From the NCBI GenBank assembly GCA_017163975.1, contig JAFFSR010000021.1:248001-312000 (forward strand): a DNA stretch of 64,000 nucleotides, given 5' to 3'. Positions 1-12,597 of this stretch are shown piece by piece (the first letter of the stretch is position 1; every line of letters starts with the position of its first letter). The stretch is from Anastatus disparis (Eukaryota > Arthropoda > Insecta > Hymenoptera > Eupelmidae). The position numbers and the translations under genes are program-made. The notes beneath the pieces are model-generated. The model made no database searches and was not told where the DNA came from. It saw only the letters and a program-made list of their open reading frames with translations.

Positions 1-720
1 AGTTTACGTAAAATACCAAAAAATAAGTGAAATTCTATTCAGAATTTACAAAATGCTCTAAAATTAAAACTGTGCTAAGAAAATAAGTTTTTCCAAGCTT
101 GCTTTAATTAGGCAATAACAAATAATTTGTATGAAATTTTTTTAGCAAATCTATCAAATGGCTTTTGTGTAATAGAAAAAAATGAAATATGAACATTTTT
201 TTCAAAATTTTCAAAATGCTCTAAAATTAAAACTGCTCTAAAAAAATAAGTTTTCCAAAGCTTGATTTATTTAGATAATAGTGAATAATTTGCATGAAAA
301 TTTTTGAGCAAGTTTATCGAGTGATTTTTGTGCAATAGAAAAGAAATTAAAAATAAAAAATTTTTTCAAAATTTTCAAAATGCTCTAAAATTAAATGTGC
401 GCTAAGAAAATTGAAGAAAATTAGTTTTCAAAAGTTCATTTTATTTTGACAATCATAAATAATTCCCATATATAATTTGAAGCTTCTTCATCAAGTAGTT
501 TACGTAAAATATAAAAAAAATTAGAAAAATTTTATTTAAAATTTTCAAAATGCTCTAAAATTAAAACTACACTGAGAAAATAAGTTTTTCAAAGCTTGTT
601 TTATTTAGGCCATTGCAAATGATTTCCATAGAGATTTTCGAGCAAATCTATCGAATGGTTTTTGTGTAATAGAAAAAAAATGAAAAATAGAGATTTTTTC
701 CAAAATTTTCAGAATGCAAA
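1..720. repeat. Diverged AT-rich tandem repeat, about 180 bp unit
   Basis: Four imperfect units recur, each containing the string TTCAAAATGCTCTAAAATTAA followed by a CTAAGAAAATAAGTTTT-like stretch and a segment ending near TTTTTGTGTAATAGAAAA. The copies start near 40, 205, 365 and 540. No reading frame of note. The repeat ends abruptly near 720, where a GC-rich segment begins. Confidence 0.7.
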
Positions 721-1140
721 TTTAAAGAATTAACGGCCTTCGGGCAAAAAATAGTATATGCAGTCACGGCCACAAATGTATCATTCTTGCTCATGCAGCT
801 GGAGCGGCCTCGCTACGCTCGGCCCCTCAGCGTGCACTCGCTAAGAATGATATGTTTTGCGGTTTATTTAATAGTTTTGCGACAAATATAAATATCAATA
901 TAGAGATTTGATATTCTTATTACTGACAATTTTACGCAAATTAAAAAAAAAGAATGCTTTATCTCAATTAGAAACCGAGATAACCTTTTTTTTTTAAATT
1001 CGCCAATTGTTTATTTATAAAGATTTGATATTTTCATCACAGCTAGATAATACTTGAAGTTTATGATTCCATTATATCAGAGATTAAATAAACTTTTTGT
1101 AATGTTAAAAATCCTATCCTATCCTATATAATATTAAAGT
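721..1140. other. Intergenic segment with a small GC-rich islet
   Basis: Around 729-845 the base composition jumps, with CGGCCTTCGGGC and GCGGCCTCGCTACGCTCGGCC. The islet is bracketed by ATCATTCTT (about 780) and AAGAATGAT (about 843), an inverted pair that could be the ends of a short hairpin element. The rest, to 1140, is plain AT-rich sequence with no gene seen. Confidence 0.4.
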
Positions 1141-1142
1141 GA

Positions 1143-1235
1143 AACCACTTTTTTTCCGTTTCTCCGGTTCTTCGGTTCTCCAGTTCTCCGGTTCTTCGGT
1201 TCTCCAGTTCTCCAGTTCTCCGGTTCTCCGCATTT
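1143..1235. repeat. 9-bp minisatellite
   Basis: About nine copies of a 9-bp unit, GGTTCTCC(A/G) with GGTTCTTC variants, run head to tail. It is short and not part of a gene that I can see. Confidence 0.8.
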
Positions 1236-1319
1236 GTTAAAAGTGTCTAATCTTTTGGTAATAAGAGTAGCAATTTTTTATTGGGCCCTATATAATTAGT
1301 CCTCATCAGTCATAAGCAT

Positions 1320-2490
1320 CTTTTTGGGTCATATTTTTTTGGATCTTATATTTTTTTGGACCTTATATTTTCTTGCACCCTATATTTTTTTGGGCCCAGA
1401 AGTTTTTGGTCTCTATATTGTTTTGGTCTTTATATTTTTTTGGGGCTTATATTTTCTTGCACCCTATATTTTTTTGGGCCCAATATTTTTTTTAATTTAT
1501 ATTTTCTTGGGATCTATAATTTTTTTAGGTCCTATATTTTATTTAGCTCTATACTTTTCTGGGCCTTATATTTTTTTGGGCCCAATAATTCTCTGGGCCC
1601 AATATTTTTTTAGACTCTATATTTTTTGCGCCTTATATTTTTTTGAGCCTCATATCTTTTTTTGACTTTATATTTTCCTGGGCTCTATATTTTTTGGGCC
1701 CAATATTTTTTCGATTCTTATATATTCTTGGGCTCTATATTTTTTTAGAACCAATATTTTTTTGGGCCCAATATTTTTTTGAAATCAATATTTTCTTGGG
1801 TTTCATAATTTTTTTGGGTACTATATTTTGCTTAGCTCTATTTCTTTGGGCCTTATATTTTCTTGCGCCCTATATTTTTTTGGGCCCAATATTTTTTTTA
1901 AATTTATATTTTCTTGGGTTCTATAATTTTTTTGGTCCTATATTTTATTTAGCTCTATATTTTTTTGGGCCTTATATTTTTTTGGGCCCAATATTTTCTG
2001 GGCCCAATATTTTTTTGGTCTCTATAGTTTTTTGTGCTCTATATTTTTTGGGCCTTATGTTTTTCAAGGCCCTATATTTTTTTTTATCTTATATTTTATT
2101 GGGCTCTATATTTTTTGGGCCCAATATTTTTTTGATTCTTATGCATTCTTGGGCTCTATATTTTTTTAGGCCTAATATTTATTCGATTCTTATATATTCC
2201 TGTGCTCTATATTTTTGGGCCCATTTTTTTTTTAAATTTATATTTTCTTCGATTCTGTGATTTTTTTGGGTCCTATATTTTATTTAGTTCTATATTTTCC
2301 TGGGTCTTATACTTTTCAGGCCCTACTTTTATTTGAGTACTGTTTTCTTTGAGCCTTATATTGTCTTGGGTTCTAATTTTTTTGGGTCAAATGTTTTCTC
2401 GATTCTTATATATTCTCTGGCTCTATATTTTTTTGAAATTTATATTTTCATGGGTTATATAATTTTTTTGGGTCCTATATTTTATGGGGG
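1320..2490. repeat. GGGCCC/TATTTTTT low-complexity satellite, block 1
   Basis: Dozens of degenerate units of roughly 15-20 bp, built from GGGCCCAATATTTTTTT and CTATATTTTTTTGGGCC. Open frames across it encode only Leu/Phe/Tyr/Gly-rich strings, arise in more than one frame, and are best read as by-products of the repeat rather than genes. Confidence 0.8.
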
Positions 2491-2493
2491 GGG

Positions 2494-3046
2494 GGTCCAA
2501 TAAATAGAATGTTCATCTAAAATTTGCGTCAAAAATACGAATTTCATTTATTCGAACAATTATTCCGGAATTTCGAAGTTCAAATTTAAGAAAATTGATA
2601 AAATAGAAATGTGTAAACTACAAATGCCCAATCAACCGAAGTTAGATTATTAGAATATTATTTATTCGAAATTAATAATGTGTCAACTATTTCGAAATTA
2701 TAACTGAACTAATAAACATAAAAATAAAATAGAAATTCATTTAACCGAAAATTACTAAGTTCAAGACATCAGCAATGAATAAATCAGTAGTTTTCGGTTA
2801 AATAAACTTCTATTTTATTTTTATGTTTATAAGTGCAGTTGTAATTTCGCAATAATTGACTTATGTTTAGTGTCGAATAAATAATATTCTAATAATCAAA
2901 CTTCTAATGATTGATCATTTGTAGTCTACACGTTTCTACTCAATGAATTTTCTTAAATTTGAACTTCGAAACTATGTAATAATGGTTCGAATAATTGGGA
3001 TTTGTATTTTTGACGCAAATGTAAAATGGACAATCTAAATATTGGA
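2494..3046. mobile_element. Foldback element inside the GGGCCC satellite
   Basis: Two arms of about 260 bp are inverted copies of each other around a centre near 2770. The ends read GGGTCCAATA... and ...ATTGGACCCC. The arms share TTTGCGTCAAAAATACGAA against TTTTTGACGCAAATGTAAA, and GAACTTCGAAxx against its complement. No coding capacity. It separates two blocks of the same low-complexity satellite, so it inserted into that array. Confidence 0.75.
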
Positions 3047-3540
3047 CCCCACCCTATTTTATTTAGCTCTATTTTTTCTGGGCCTTATATTTTTTAGGCT
3101 CTACATTTTTTTGAGTCTTATTTTCTTTGGGCCTCATTATTTTCAGCCTCTTATTTCTTGGCTTCCATATCTTTTTTGGTCCTATATTTCTCTAAGCCTT
3201 ATATTTTTTTGGACCTACTTTTTTTCGAGTCCTATTTTTTTTGGGCCTCATTTTGTTGGGCCTCTAATTTTCATGGGCCATTTATTTTTCTGGGCCTTAT
3301 TATTTTTTAACTTTTTTTTTTGGGTTTTCATTTTTTATAATCTTATATTTTTTTGGGCGCAATATTTTTTTTATTATTATATTTTCTTGTTCTCTATATT
3401 TTTTTGGCCCAATATTTCTTTGAATCTTAGTTTTTTTTTATTCTTATGTGTTCTTGGCTCTATATTTTTTTGAGCCCAATATTTTTTGGATTTTTATACT
3501 TACTTCGGCTCTATATTTTGAGCTCTAAATTCTGACATAG
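3047..3540. repeat. GGGCCC/TATTTTTT low-complexity satellite, block 2
   Basis: Same degenerate TTTTTTTGGGCC/TATATTTT units as the block before the foldback element, somewhat more diverged. No gene. Confidence 0.7.
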
Positions 3541-3566
3541 TAAACTAAATTAAACTTAATTTCCAA

Positions 3567-4898
3567 TAATGTTCATATGGCTTCCATATCGTACAATTGG
3601 TAATGTTTGCCTGAAATCTCCTGATGCAATTACAGTTTTACCACCAAAAGGTTAGTTCACATCGCATAAATCGTAAAAAAGACGATCCACTGCTTCAAAA
3701 GCAAATTTTGAAGTCATGAATATTTTATCCCAAATAATGATTTGTGTTCCTTTTGTTTGCTTTCTGCAGAATTAGGTTTAACATTACAAGTTGTACAATC
3801 TGTTATATTTAAGAGGACGTTGTATCTCTCTATCCTTTTCTAATCGAAAAATGTAGGTTTTTGGAAAGACTAGTAGTTATTACTAGAAATCAATAGTTGT
3901 CCGCAACTCGTACAGTAAAAAACAATATTTTTTCTACTGAAAACAAATTAATTCTCTAGCCCCACTCATGATTTTGTAAGTATGTCAAACTTTTTTTGAA
4001 AACGAAGCATCAAAATTAATTTCATTATTAATTAATTTATTTATTCCAGCAGCCTCTTAACAGTAGTTTAAATGTTGTACGCACGGTTTTTCCATCGACT
4101 AATGAATTTGCTGCTATAGCTGTCCAAGCTACACATAAATAGTGTATAGTATGATATTTAAAATAAATTATTAAAACGTTAAGTAAATAACTTTTTATAA
4201 TATATTTTTCTTTACTTTGGTTGCTTAAACTTTTTATAATAGAGTTGAATATTTGCCTTTGTATATCATTTAAAGAATTTATTTTTATCTCTAATTCATT
4301 AAGAATATTATTATTATGATTTAAAATTGTTTGATTATTATCTTCTTCTATAAATGTGCTTATGTTAAGTAAATTAAAATCATTTAAAGAAAATCCATTG
4401 ACTTGTAAATTATTTCTAATAACATTCAATGCAAGATTTTCACCTATATTTTTTTCGTATTTAGGATAATATAACTTATCTTTATATTTTTCATATAAAT
4501 CTCGTGAATTTATAGGATTATGAAAAACGCAAATGAAAGCAAATAATTCATAAAGAATATAAAGGAATTCTGTTGCAGATGCTTCTTCCAAATATCTATC
4601 CCATTATTCATCTTCATTAATTAATTGTTTTGCCTTAGCTGCCTTGTTCTGGGTAAGGAGGATTTTCTAACAATTCTACTTCTCCTTTATGACAACAAAT
4701 GGAGAAACCGTTACTTTTAGTATATTCGAAAGCAAAATGTTTCGCATCACAAACATTTTCCAATTTTTGATTTTTAATTTGTACCGTTCTCTCATATTCA
4801 TTATATTGTTCACTAATAACTTTTCTATAAGTATCTTTTTTGCGTAATTTTTCTTTTCCATGCAATTTTTTCAAGTTATTAGTATCTCTATTTTCCAT
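3567..4898 (-). pseudogene. Helitron Rep/helicase remnant (PIF1-like helicase, broken)
   Basis: Read on the minus strand, 4898-4635 encodes a basic N-terminal region ending in SICCHKGEVELLENPPYPEQ, the CC...G...PP motif seen before the Rep domain of Helitron proteins. The Rep (HUH) nuclease that should follow is absent. Within about 50 bp the sequence reads WDRYLEEASATEF, the start of the helicase part. At 4591-4037 come the motif LNDIQRQIF, a damaged Walker A (the GGTGK glycines are gone, leaving IIKSYLLN), LCVAWTAIAANSL and TVRTTFKLLL. After a MITE (3809-4060) come CNVKPNSAES, IIIWDKIF (Walker B with E changed to K) and GDFRQTLPIV, ending near 3567. At least two in-frame stops and a frameshift are present. 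In the family these proteins drive rolling-circle transposition; this copy cannot. Confidence 0.8.
3809..4060. mobile_element. Palindromic TTAA MITE, family A, copy 1 (in helicase)
   Basis: The element lies between TTAA at 3809-3812 and TTAA at 4057-4060. Ends are TTAAGAGGACGTTGTAT on the left and, on the complement, TTAAGAGGCTGCTGGAAT. Its interior matches other family A copies (GAAAACGAAGCA, CAATATTTTTTC). It splits the Helitron helicase. With one TTAA kept, the helicase frame on either side is in phase. Confidence 0.8.
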
Positions 4899-4926
4899 TA
4901 ATTTTATTTTTTATATCTTAATATTT

Positions 4927-5780
4927 TCAATTTTTTTTATATTGATTTAGTTGTTCTTCTTTCATTTTTATGCAAGCTTTTTTCTTACGTGTAGCTTCAT
5001 TTGTATGTATTTGTTTCATTTTATCAGTACCCTTTTTTATCTTTGATTTCAATTTTGTTATTTTAGTATTTTTTAATTTTCCTTTATATTTATTGGGTTG
5101 TTTTTCTTTAATTTTTATATAATCTTCTTTTTTACGTAAAGCTTCATTCGCACTTATTTGTACCAATTAATCAATACTCATTTTTTCCTTGAATTTCAAT
5201 TTTGTCATCTTAGTATTTTCTAATTTTTCTTCATATTATTTTGGTTTTTTTTCTTAAATTTTTATATAAGCTTCTTTCTTACGTAAAGCCTCATTCGCAC
5301 GTATTTGTTCCAATTTATCAGTACTCATCTTTTCCTTGAATTTTAATTTTTTTATCTTAGTATTTTCTTATCTTAGTATTTTCTTATTTCTCTTCATATT
5401 TATTTAGAATTTTTTGTTTGATTTTTATATAAGCTTCTTTCAGTGAAGCCTCATTTGCACGTATTTGTTCCAATTTATAAATTGTCATTTTTTCCTTGAA
5501 ATTCCATTTTTTATCTAAGTATTTTCTAATTTTTCTTTATATTTTTCTGGTTGTTTTTCTTTAATTTTTATAAAAGCTTCTTTCTTACGTAAAGCCTCAT
5601 CCGCACGTATTTGTTCCAATTTATCAGTACTCATTGTTTCCTTGAATTGTTATTTTGTTATATTAGTATTTTTTAATTTCTGTTTATATTTATTTGGTTG
5701 TCCTTTTTTCATTCTCATATAAGCTTTTTTCTTACGTAAAGTTTCTTGAACACGTCTTAGTTCTAATTCATCATTACATT
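4927..5780 (-). repeat. 147-bp coding tandem repeat of the Helitron N-terminal region
   Basis: About six copies of a unit starting ACGTAAAGCCTCATTCGCAC occur near 4986, 5133, 5279, 5441, 5585 and 5732, mostly 145-147 bp apart with one spacing of about 160. On the minus strand the unit encodes a 49-residue lysine-rich stretch with ANEALRKKEDYIKIKEKQ and related words. The period is a multiple of three, so the frame can carry across units. Indels and stops interrupt most copies; only 4927-5166 holds an uninterrupted frame. Such basic repeats precede the Rep domain in some Helitron proteins. A transposon protein repeat is the simplest reading. Confidence 0.65.
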
Positions 5781-5861
5781 TTTTTGTCTTGCATTTTCAT
5801 AACAATGTCTTTTTCTGAAATTTTTTTATATTTATGTGATTGTTCTGTTACCATTTTCCTA

Positions 5862-6252
5862 TCAAGAGGAGGTCGAGTATATCTGTCCTTTTCTAATCAA
5901 AGAACTGATTTTTTCACAAAAATTAATAATTGTAGCAAAAAATAAGGAGAAAGCCCCATCTCGTATAATAAAAAGCAAGATTCTCTTTTTAATAAGGAAA
6001 AATTATTTTTATCGTTTCGTTTCTAAAAAAACCTTGAAAAACTGAATTGTCCATCCTAACCTCTATTTTTTAAGTTTTTCAAGGTTTTCTTCAAAACGAG
6101 TAGATAAAATTAATTTTTGCTCATCAAAGAAAATCTTCCTTTTTATTATACGAGATGGGGCTTTCTTCTTATTTTTTGCTACAATTATTAGTTTTTGCAG
6201 AAAAATTAATTCTTTGATTAGAAAAAGACAGAAATATACAACCTGCTCTTAA
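5862..6252. mobile_element. Palindromic TTAA MITE, family A, copy 2
   Basis: Inverted arms meet near 6055 (CTTGAAAAACTGAATTGTCC against GGTTAG...TTTTTCAAGG). The left target site is now ATCAAGAGGAGG, so the TTAA has mutated; the right end is TTAA at 6249-6252, shared with the next element. The inner sequence is shared with the copies at 15975 and 45068. Confidence 0.8.
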
Positions 6253-6657
6253 CGGGACGTCGGAGCTGCAGCAATTGAGTTTTTTTTTTTTTATTTCATC
6301 GATATCTTATCTAATTCATAAATTAAACAAATATAATGACTTGTCCGCACTAAAGCTATATTAATACAATCATTTTTGTAAAAATAAAAATCATTTGGAC
6401 TTGTTATTTTTTTTTAACTTGGATTGGAAATTAGATATCAAACTCGATAAACCTAACCTTAAAATACGATACATTAAAAGTTTTTATTATAACTTTGTAT
6501 GTATGATATTTTGGTGGATTTCTTGAGCTGTCCGCACTAAAGTTTAATCTTCCAAATTTTTACTTTATAGCAAAGAAACTCGATTAAACGCATCGTTTAT
6601 TCATAAGTCAGGATTGAAAATATTATTAGTAGGCGGGCAGCTTCGTCATGCTCTTAA
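6249..6657. mobile_element. TTAA MITE, family C, copy 1
   Basis: Runs from TTAACGGGACGTCGGAGCTG to CGTCATGCTCTTAA. Internal landmarks are TGACTTGTCCGCACTAAAGC and GAGCTGTCCGCACTAAAGTT. Other copies lie at 31680-32090 and 41771-42180, with diverged copies near 34090 and 39363. No coding capacity. Confidence 0.85.
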
Positions 6658-7473
6658 GTCCTGTTACAAATAAAGCTTATTTTTCATCTATTTCTTTCGA
6701 TTCTTTTTTTTCTTCATTTAATTAATTCTCAACTGTGCTGATTTTATTATCGTTATAATTTAAGTGGATTTTATCGATTCCCATTATAGTCTAGGCGCCC
6801 AGAGGGTTTCGTATGAAGTTAGAGGTCCCACCAAGCAAGCAGGTGATTTATATGTATTTTGAGCCGCTGAATCCGAATTTACAACTTGCTTTTCGCGCAA
6901 AAGGTCGACTAATTTGTTATGAACAAATTAATTGTTTAAATGACTATAGTTTATGAACTACAATAGATGCAGTAATTTTCTCTGCAAAAACTTGTTCTTT
7001 AATAAAAAAAACAAAAAAATCGTTTTTGTTGCGTTTCGATTCGATAATTAGGACCAGAGATATGGCAAATATATTGCAAAAAAACATAGAGACGTAGCGC
7101 TAGCGCGGAGCGCCCTAGTGAAAAACCTTATAACTCGACTACTAATTGATATTTTTTTAAGTTCAACATGTGTTTGAAAAATTTCAGAGTCTCAGCTTTA
7201 ATGTTAATTGTTATATATTACTTTCAAATATTGATAAATAAGCTAGAATGATTTAAAGCAGAAAAAATTTTTAATTTTTAACCGACTTCAAAAAGGAGGA
7301 GGTTCTCAATTCGACTAAAATTTTTTTTTTTTTATGTCTGTTACCTCATAACTCCGTCATTTCTTAACCGATTCAATACGTGTCCTATAATTATTGGGCC
7401 AATGTTCAGTTTGTATGATCCAATTATCAAATTAAGAAAAAAACCGGGTGTTTTGTTTTATCATTTACCTCCT

Positions 7474-8366
<893 letters not shown>

Positions 8367-9965
8367 TTAAATTGGCTTACGCTTACGTACACGTTTCTCT
8401 TCGAATGACCGATGTAGTGGATTTCTGACACGTTTTTGTCCTTTTTTCGCAGCTGTTTCTCTTTTTATCATCCAGCAGTAATCTGCTAACATGTTGATAC
8501 CCCAGTTTCCTTGAAATCTACGTTCAAACTCCTTTAAATCTTGGTGAAATCGTTCACCATGCTCTTCACTAAAGTCTCCGTTATTTTCAGGAAACTGATC
8601 AACGTGTGAATCAAGAAAATGAAGTTTTAAGTTCATTAGACAACCCAATTTTTCAAAATTACGTACCATTCTTTTCACAATAGCTTTATAATTCGTGTCT
8701 TTGGCATTACCCAAAAATTTCGTCGATACCTCTTTAAAACTTAACCGTGCTGCCTTTTCAACATCAGTCATGCTTTGTTCAAAGTTTTTGTCTCTAAATA
8801 AAGTTCGGATTTCAGGACCATCAAAAATACCTTCATTTAATTTAGCATCAGATTTATGGGGAAATACTTTGCTTATATATTGGAAGCATTGACCGTCCTT
8901 GTCCAAAGCTTTAACTAATTGCTTTATCAATCCAAGCTTTATATGCAGAGGCGGTATCAAAATTTTCGAAGGATTAACGAGTGGATCTTTTATAACATTC
9001 TGTTTTCCAGGTTCAAACGATTCTCTTGATGGCCAAATTTTCTTTTTATAGTGTTTTTCTCTATCTCTGCTATCAAACATGCATAAATAACATGGGTACT
9101 TCGTAAATCCAGATTGTTGTCCAAGTATCATAGATAAAATCTTTAAATCGCCACATATTTGCCATTTATGTTCTCTATATTTTATTTTCGTTAAAAGTAG
9201 TTCAAGATTGGAATACTCTTCTTTAAGTACTGTTGAATGTGCTAATGGTATAGGAGCATATTTATTTGTGATATTGAGGAGTACTGCTTTAAGGCTGCGC
9301 TTTGATGAATCAATGAATAGTCGCCAATTTTCAGGTTTGTATATGTTGGGTTTCAATTCATCAATAAGACCTTTCACGTCCGTGCAATAAACCATATTAG
9401 AATCATTCTTGAAATAATTTCTAAAGCGCTCTTCTCGATTACGATTTGCACATACTTTAGTACCCTTTGTCAACATATTTCGTCTCTTAAACTCTGAAGC
9501 CATAAACTCTGATTGTTCCTTAGATAAACCACTCTTTCTAAATAAATCGTTCAGACTTTTTTGATCAAACTTTTCAACAGTTCGTTCTTCACCCTTAGGA
9601 ATATACTCTTCATCACTATCCAGAGAATGTTCTTCAGGTGAACTTAGATCTTCTTCATTTGATGAGCTTCCGTCTGCGGCAATCAGATTTTCAGTTGTTT
9701 CATCTGTCGAGTTTTCATCTACATTTAGATTCCCTAAGCCTGTTGTAAAACTATCTCTCGAATCTTTATTTTCAAAAATATCTATAAAATTCTTGGATGG
9801 AAATTCTATACAAGAAGTATTAGGATATACTATTCCTTTTTTCTGTATCTTGTCTAAACCTTGTATCTTTGTTAAACAAAAATAGCAATCATTTTCATCT
9901 TTTGGTTCCTTCCACTTTGTAGGTATAGTAAATTTTAATTTGGACCTAGCCTGACTGGTGTCAGG
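8367..9965 (-). CDS. Unnamed transposon-associated protein, N-terminus lost
   Basis: An ATG at 9503 gives 378 residues, but the same frame is open upstream to about 9965 and reads like real protein (FTIPTKWKEPK, DCYFCLTKIQGLDK, IVYPNTS, then an acidic Ser/Glu stretch, then SLNDLFRKSGLSKEQSEF). The coding region therefore spans at least 530 codons and its start is missing. Landmarks in order are WRLFIDSSKRSLKAVLLN, WQICGDLKILSMILG, YPCYLCMFDSRDREKHY, ILIPPLHIKLGLIKQLVKAL, FLDSHVDQFPENNGDFSEEH, GERFHQDLKEFERR and MLADYCWMIKRE. I recognise this as a high-copy family in arthropod and cnidarian genomes, usually left uncharacterised. Conserved Asp residues in FIDSS and CGDLK and the acidic GDFSEEHGE could form an RNase-H-like acidic set, as in DDE transposases; that is a guess. 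The upstream frame ends at a TAG (9966-9968) exactly where an inverted copy of its own 3' part begins. Confidence 0.7.
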   Translation of the reverse strand, partial: PDTSQARSKLKFTIPTKWKEPKDENDCYFCLTKIQGLDKIQKKGIVYPNTSCIEFPSKNFIDIFENKDSRDSFTTGLGNLNVDENSTDETTENLIAADGSSSNEEDLSSPEEHSLDSDEEYIPKGEERTVEKFDQKSLNDLFRKSGLSKEQSEFMASEFKRRNMLTKGTKVCANRNREERFRNYFKNDSNMVYCTDVKGLIDELKPNIYKPENWRLFIDSSKRSLKAVLLNITNKYAPIPLAHSTVLKEEYSNLELLLTKIKYREHKWQICGDLKILSMILGQQSGFTKYPCYLCMFDSRDREKHYKKKIWPSRESFEPGKQNVIKDPLVNPSKILIPPLHIKLGLIKQLVKALDKDGQCFQYISKVFPHKSDAKLNEGIFDGPEIRTLFRDKNFEQSMTDVEKAARLSFKEVSTKFLGNAKDTNYKAIVKRMVRNFEKLGCLMNLKLHFLDSHVDQFPENNGDFSEEHGERFHQDLKEFERRFQGNWGINMLADYCWMIKRETAAKKGQKRVRNPLHRSFEEKRVRKRKPI

Positions 9966-9970
9966 CTAGG
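9945..9970. other. Perfect 11-bp hairpin at the inverted-duplication junction
   Basis: CCTAGCCTGAC and GTCAGGCTAGG pair perfectly around a TGGT loop. The left half belongs to the coding sequence of the neighbouring protein. The inverted copy of that gene starts at the next base, 9971. A hairpin at this point fits fold-back template switching as the origin of the duplication. Confidence 0.85.
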
Positions 9971-10361
9971 AAAGGCAGCATGGTTAAGTTTTAAAGAGGT
10001 ATCGACGAAATTTTTGGGTAATGCCAAAGACACGAATTATAAAGCTATTGTGAAAAGAATGGTACGTAATTTTGAAAAATTGGGTTGTCTAATGAACTTA
10101 AAACTTCATTTTCTTGATTCACACGTTGATCAGTTTCCTGAAAATAACGGAGACTTTAGTGAAGAGCATGGTGAACGATTTCACCAAGATTTAAAGGAGT
10201 TTGAACGTAGATTTCAAGGAAACTGGGGTATCAACATGTTAGCAGATTACTGCTGGATGATAAAAAGAGAAACAGCTGCGAAAAAAGGACAAAAACGTGT
10301 CAGAAATCCACTACATCGGTCATTCGAAGAGAAACGTGTACGTAAGCGTAAGCCAATTTAA
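9971..10361 (+). pseudogene. Inverted copy of the C-terminal 130 codons
   Basis: Reads in the opposite direction to the 8367-9965 gene and repeats its end, from KAA(W)LSFKEVSTKFLGN to KRVRKRKPI. From residue LGN onward the translation is identical. One visible change is R to W near the start (CGG to TGG). It has no start of its own and no upstream coding sequence, so it is a dead fragment. The identity shows the duplication is recent or maintained by gene conversion, or is an assembly fold-back. Confidence 0.85.
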
Positions 10362-10366
10362 AAAAA

Positions 10367-11810
<1,444 letters not shown>

Positions 11811-12152
11811 AGGCAAAATTTCGACTTTTACCGATTTCCTTATCTTTTCAGCCCCATACAGAGGACTAGAATCGCGTTAAAAAATTTGAAGGTATGGTTT
11901 CCCGTGTATTTTTTCCCGTAGAATTCGATTTTGAAGTCCAATTAACCGTATCTCATGATTTGTTTTTTCTAGACTCGAAAAACCGCAAAAAAACCGTAAA
12001 AAATGAGGTTTTTTCAATAAAACTCTGAGAAAAGGTAGGAAAACCCTATATTTTTATTACAGATTCGGATTCAGCGTCGAAAAATACATGGGAATATGTA
12101 TGTCCGGTCAAAAGTTCAGACATTTTTTTTCATTTTGTGGGCCTGTGTTATC
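11811..12152. other. Interior of the TIR element, no gene seen
   Basis: AT-rich sequence with no convincing frame. It leads into the right terminal arm near 12153. Confidence 0.5.
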
Positions 12153-12597
12153 GAATTGACATGCAACAAAAACGATTTTTTTTGTTTTTTTTATTAAAGA
12201 ACAAGTTTTCGCAGAGAAAATTACTGCATCTATTGTAGTTTATAAACTATAGCCATTTAAACAATCAATTTGTTTATAACAAATTACTCGACCACTTGCG
12301 CGAAAAGCAAGTTGCGAATTCGGATTCAGCAGCTCAAAATACATATAAATCACCTACTTGCTTGGTGGGACCTCTAACTTTATACGAAACCCTCTGGGCG
12401 CCTAGACTATTATATTAGTATTTGGGTTTTAATAATTTGTATACGAAATGTCATCGTCAATTTCCATCAAAATTGTTTCATGATTCGAATTCTTTTGTTT
12501 ACGATACATTTCCATGATCTTTTTTTGTTCTGCCAATAAATGCATTTGTGAGTTTTTTTCTAATAGTTCAAGCTCGGTGAAATCTAAATTTAATGGT

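Noticed and set aside
1324..2260. Phe/Leu/Tyr-rich frames that look like membrane proteins
   Set aside because: They come from the TATTTTTT/GGGCCC repeat, overlap in different frames and have no conserved motif.
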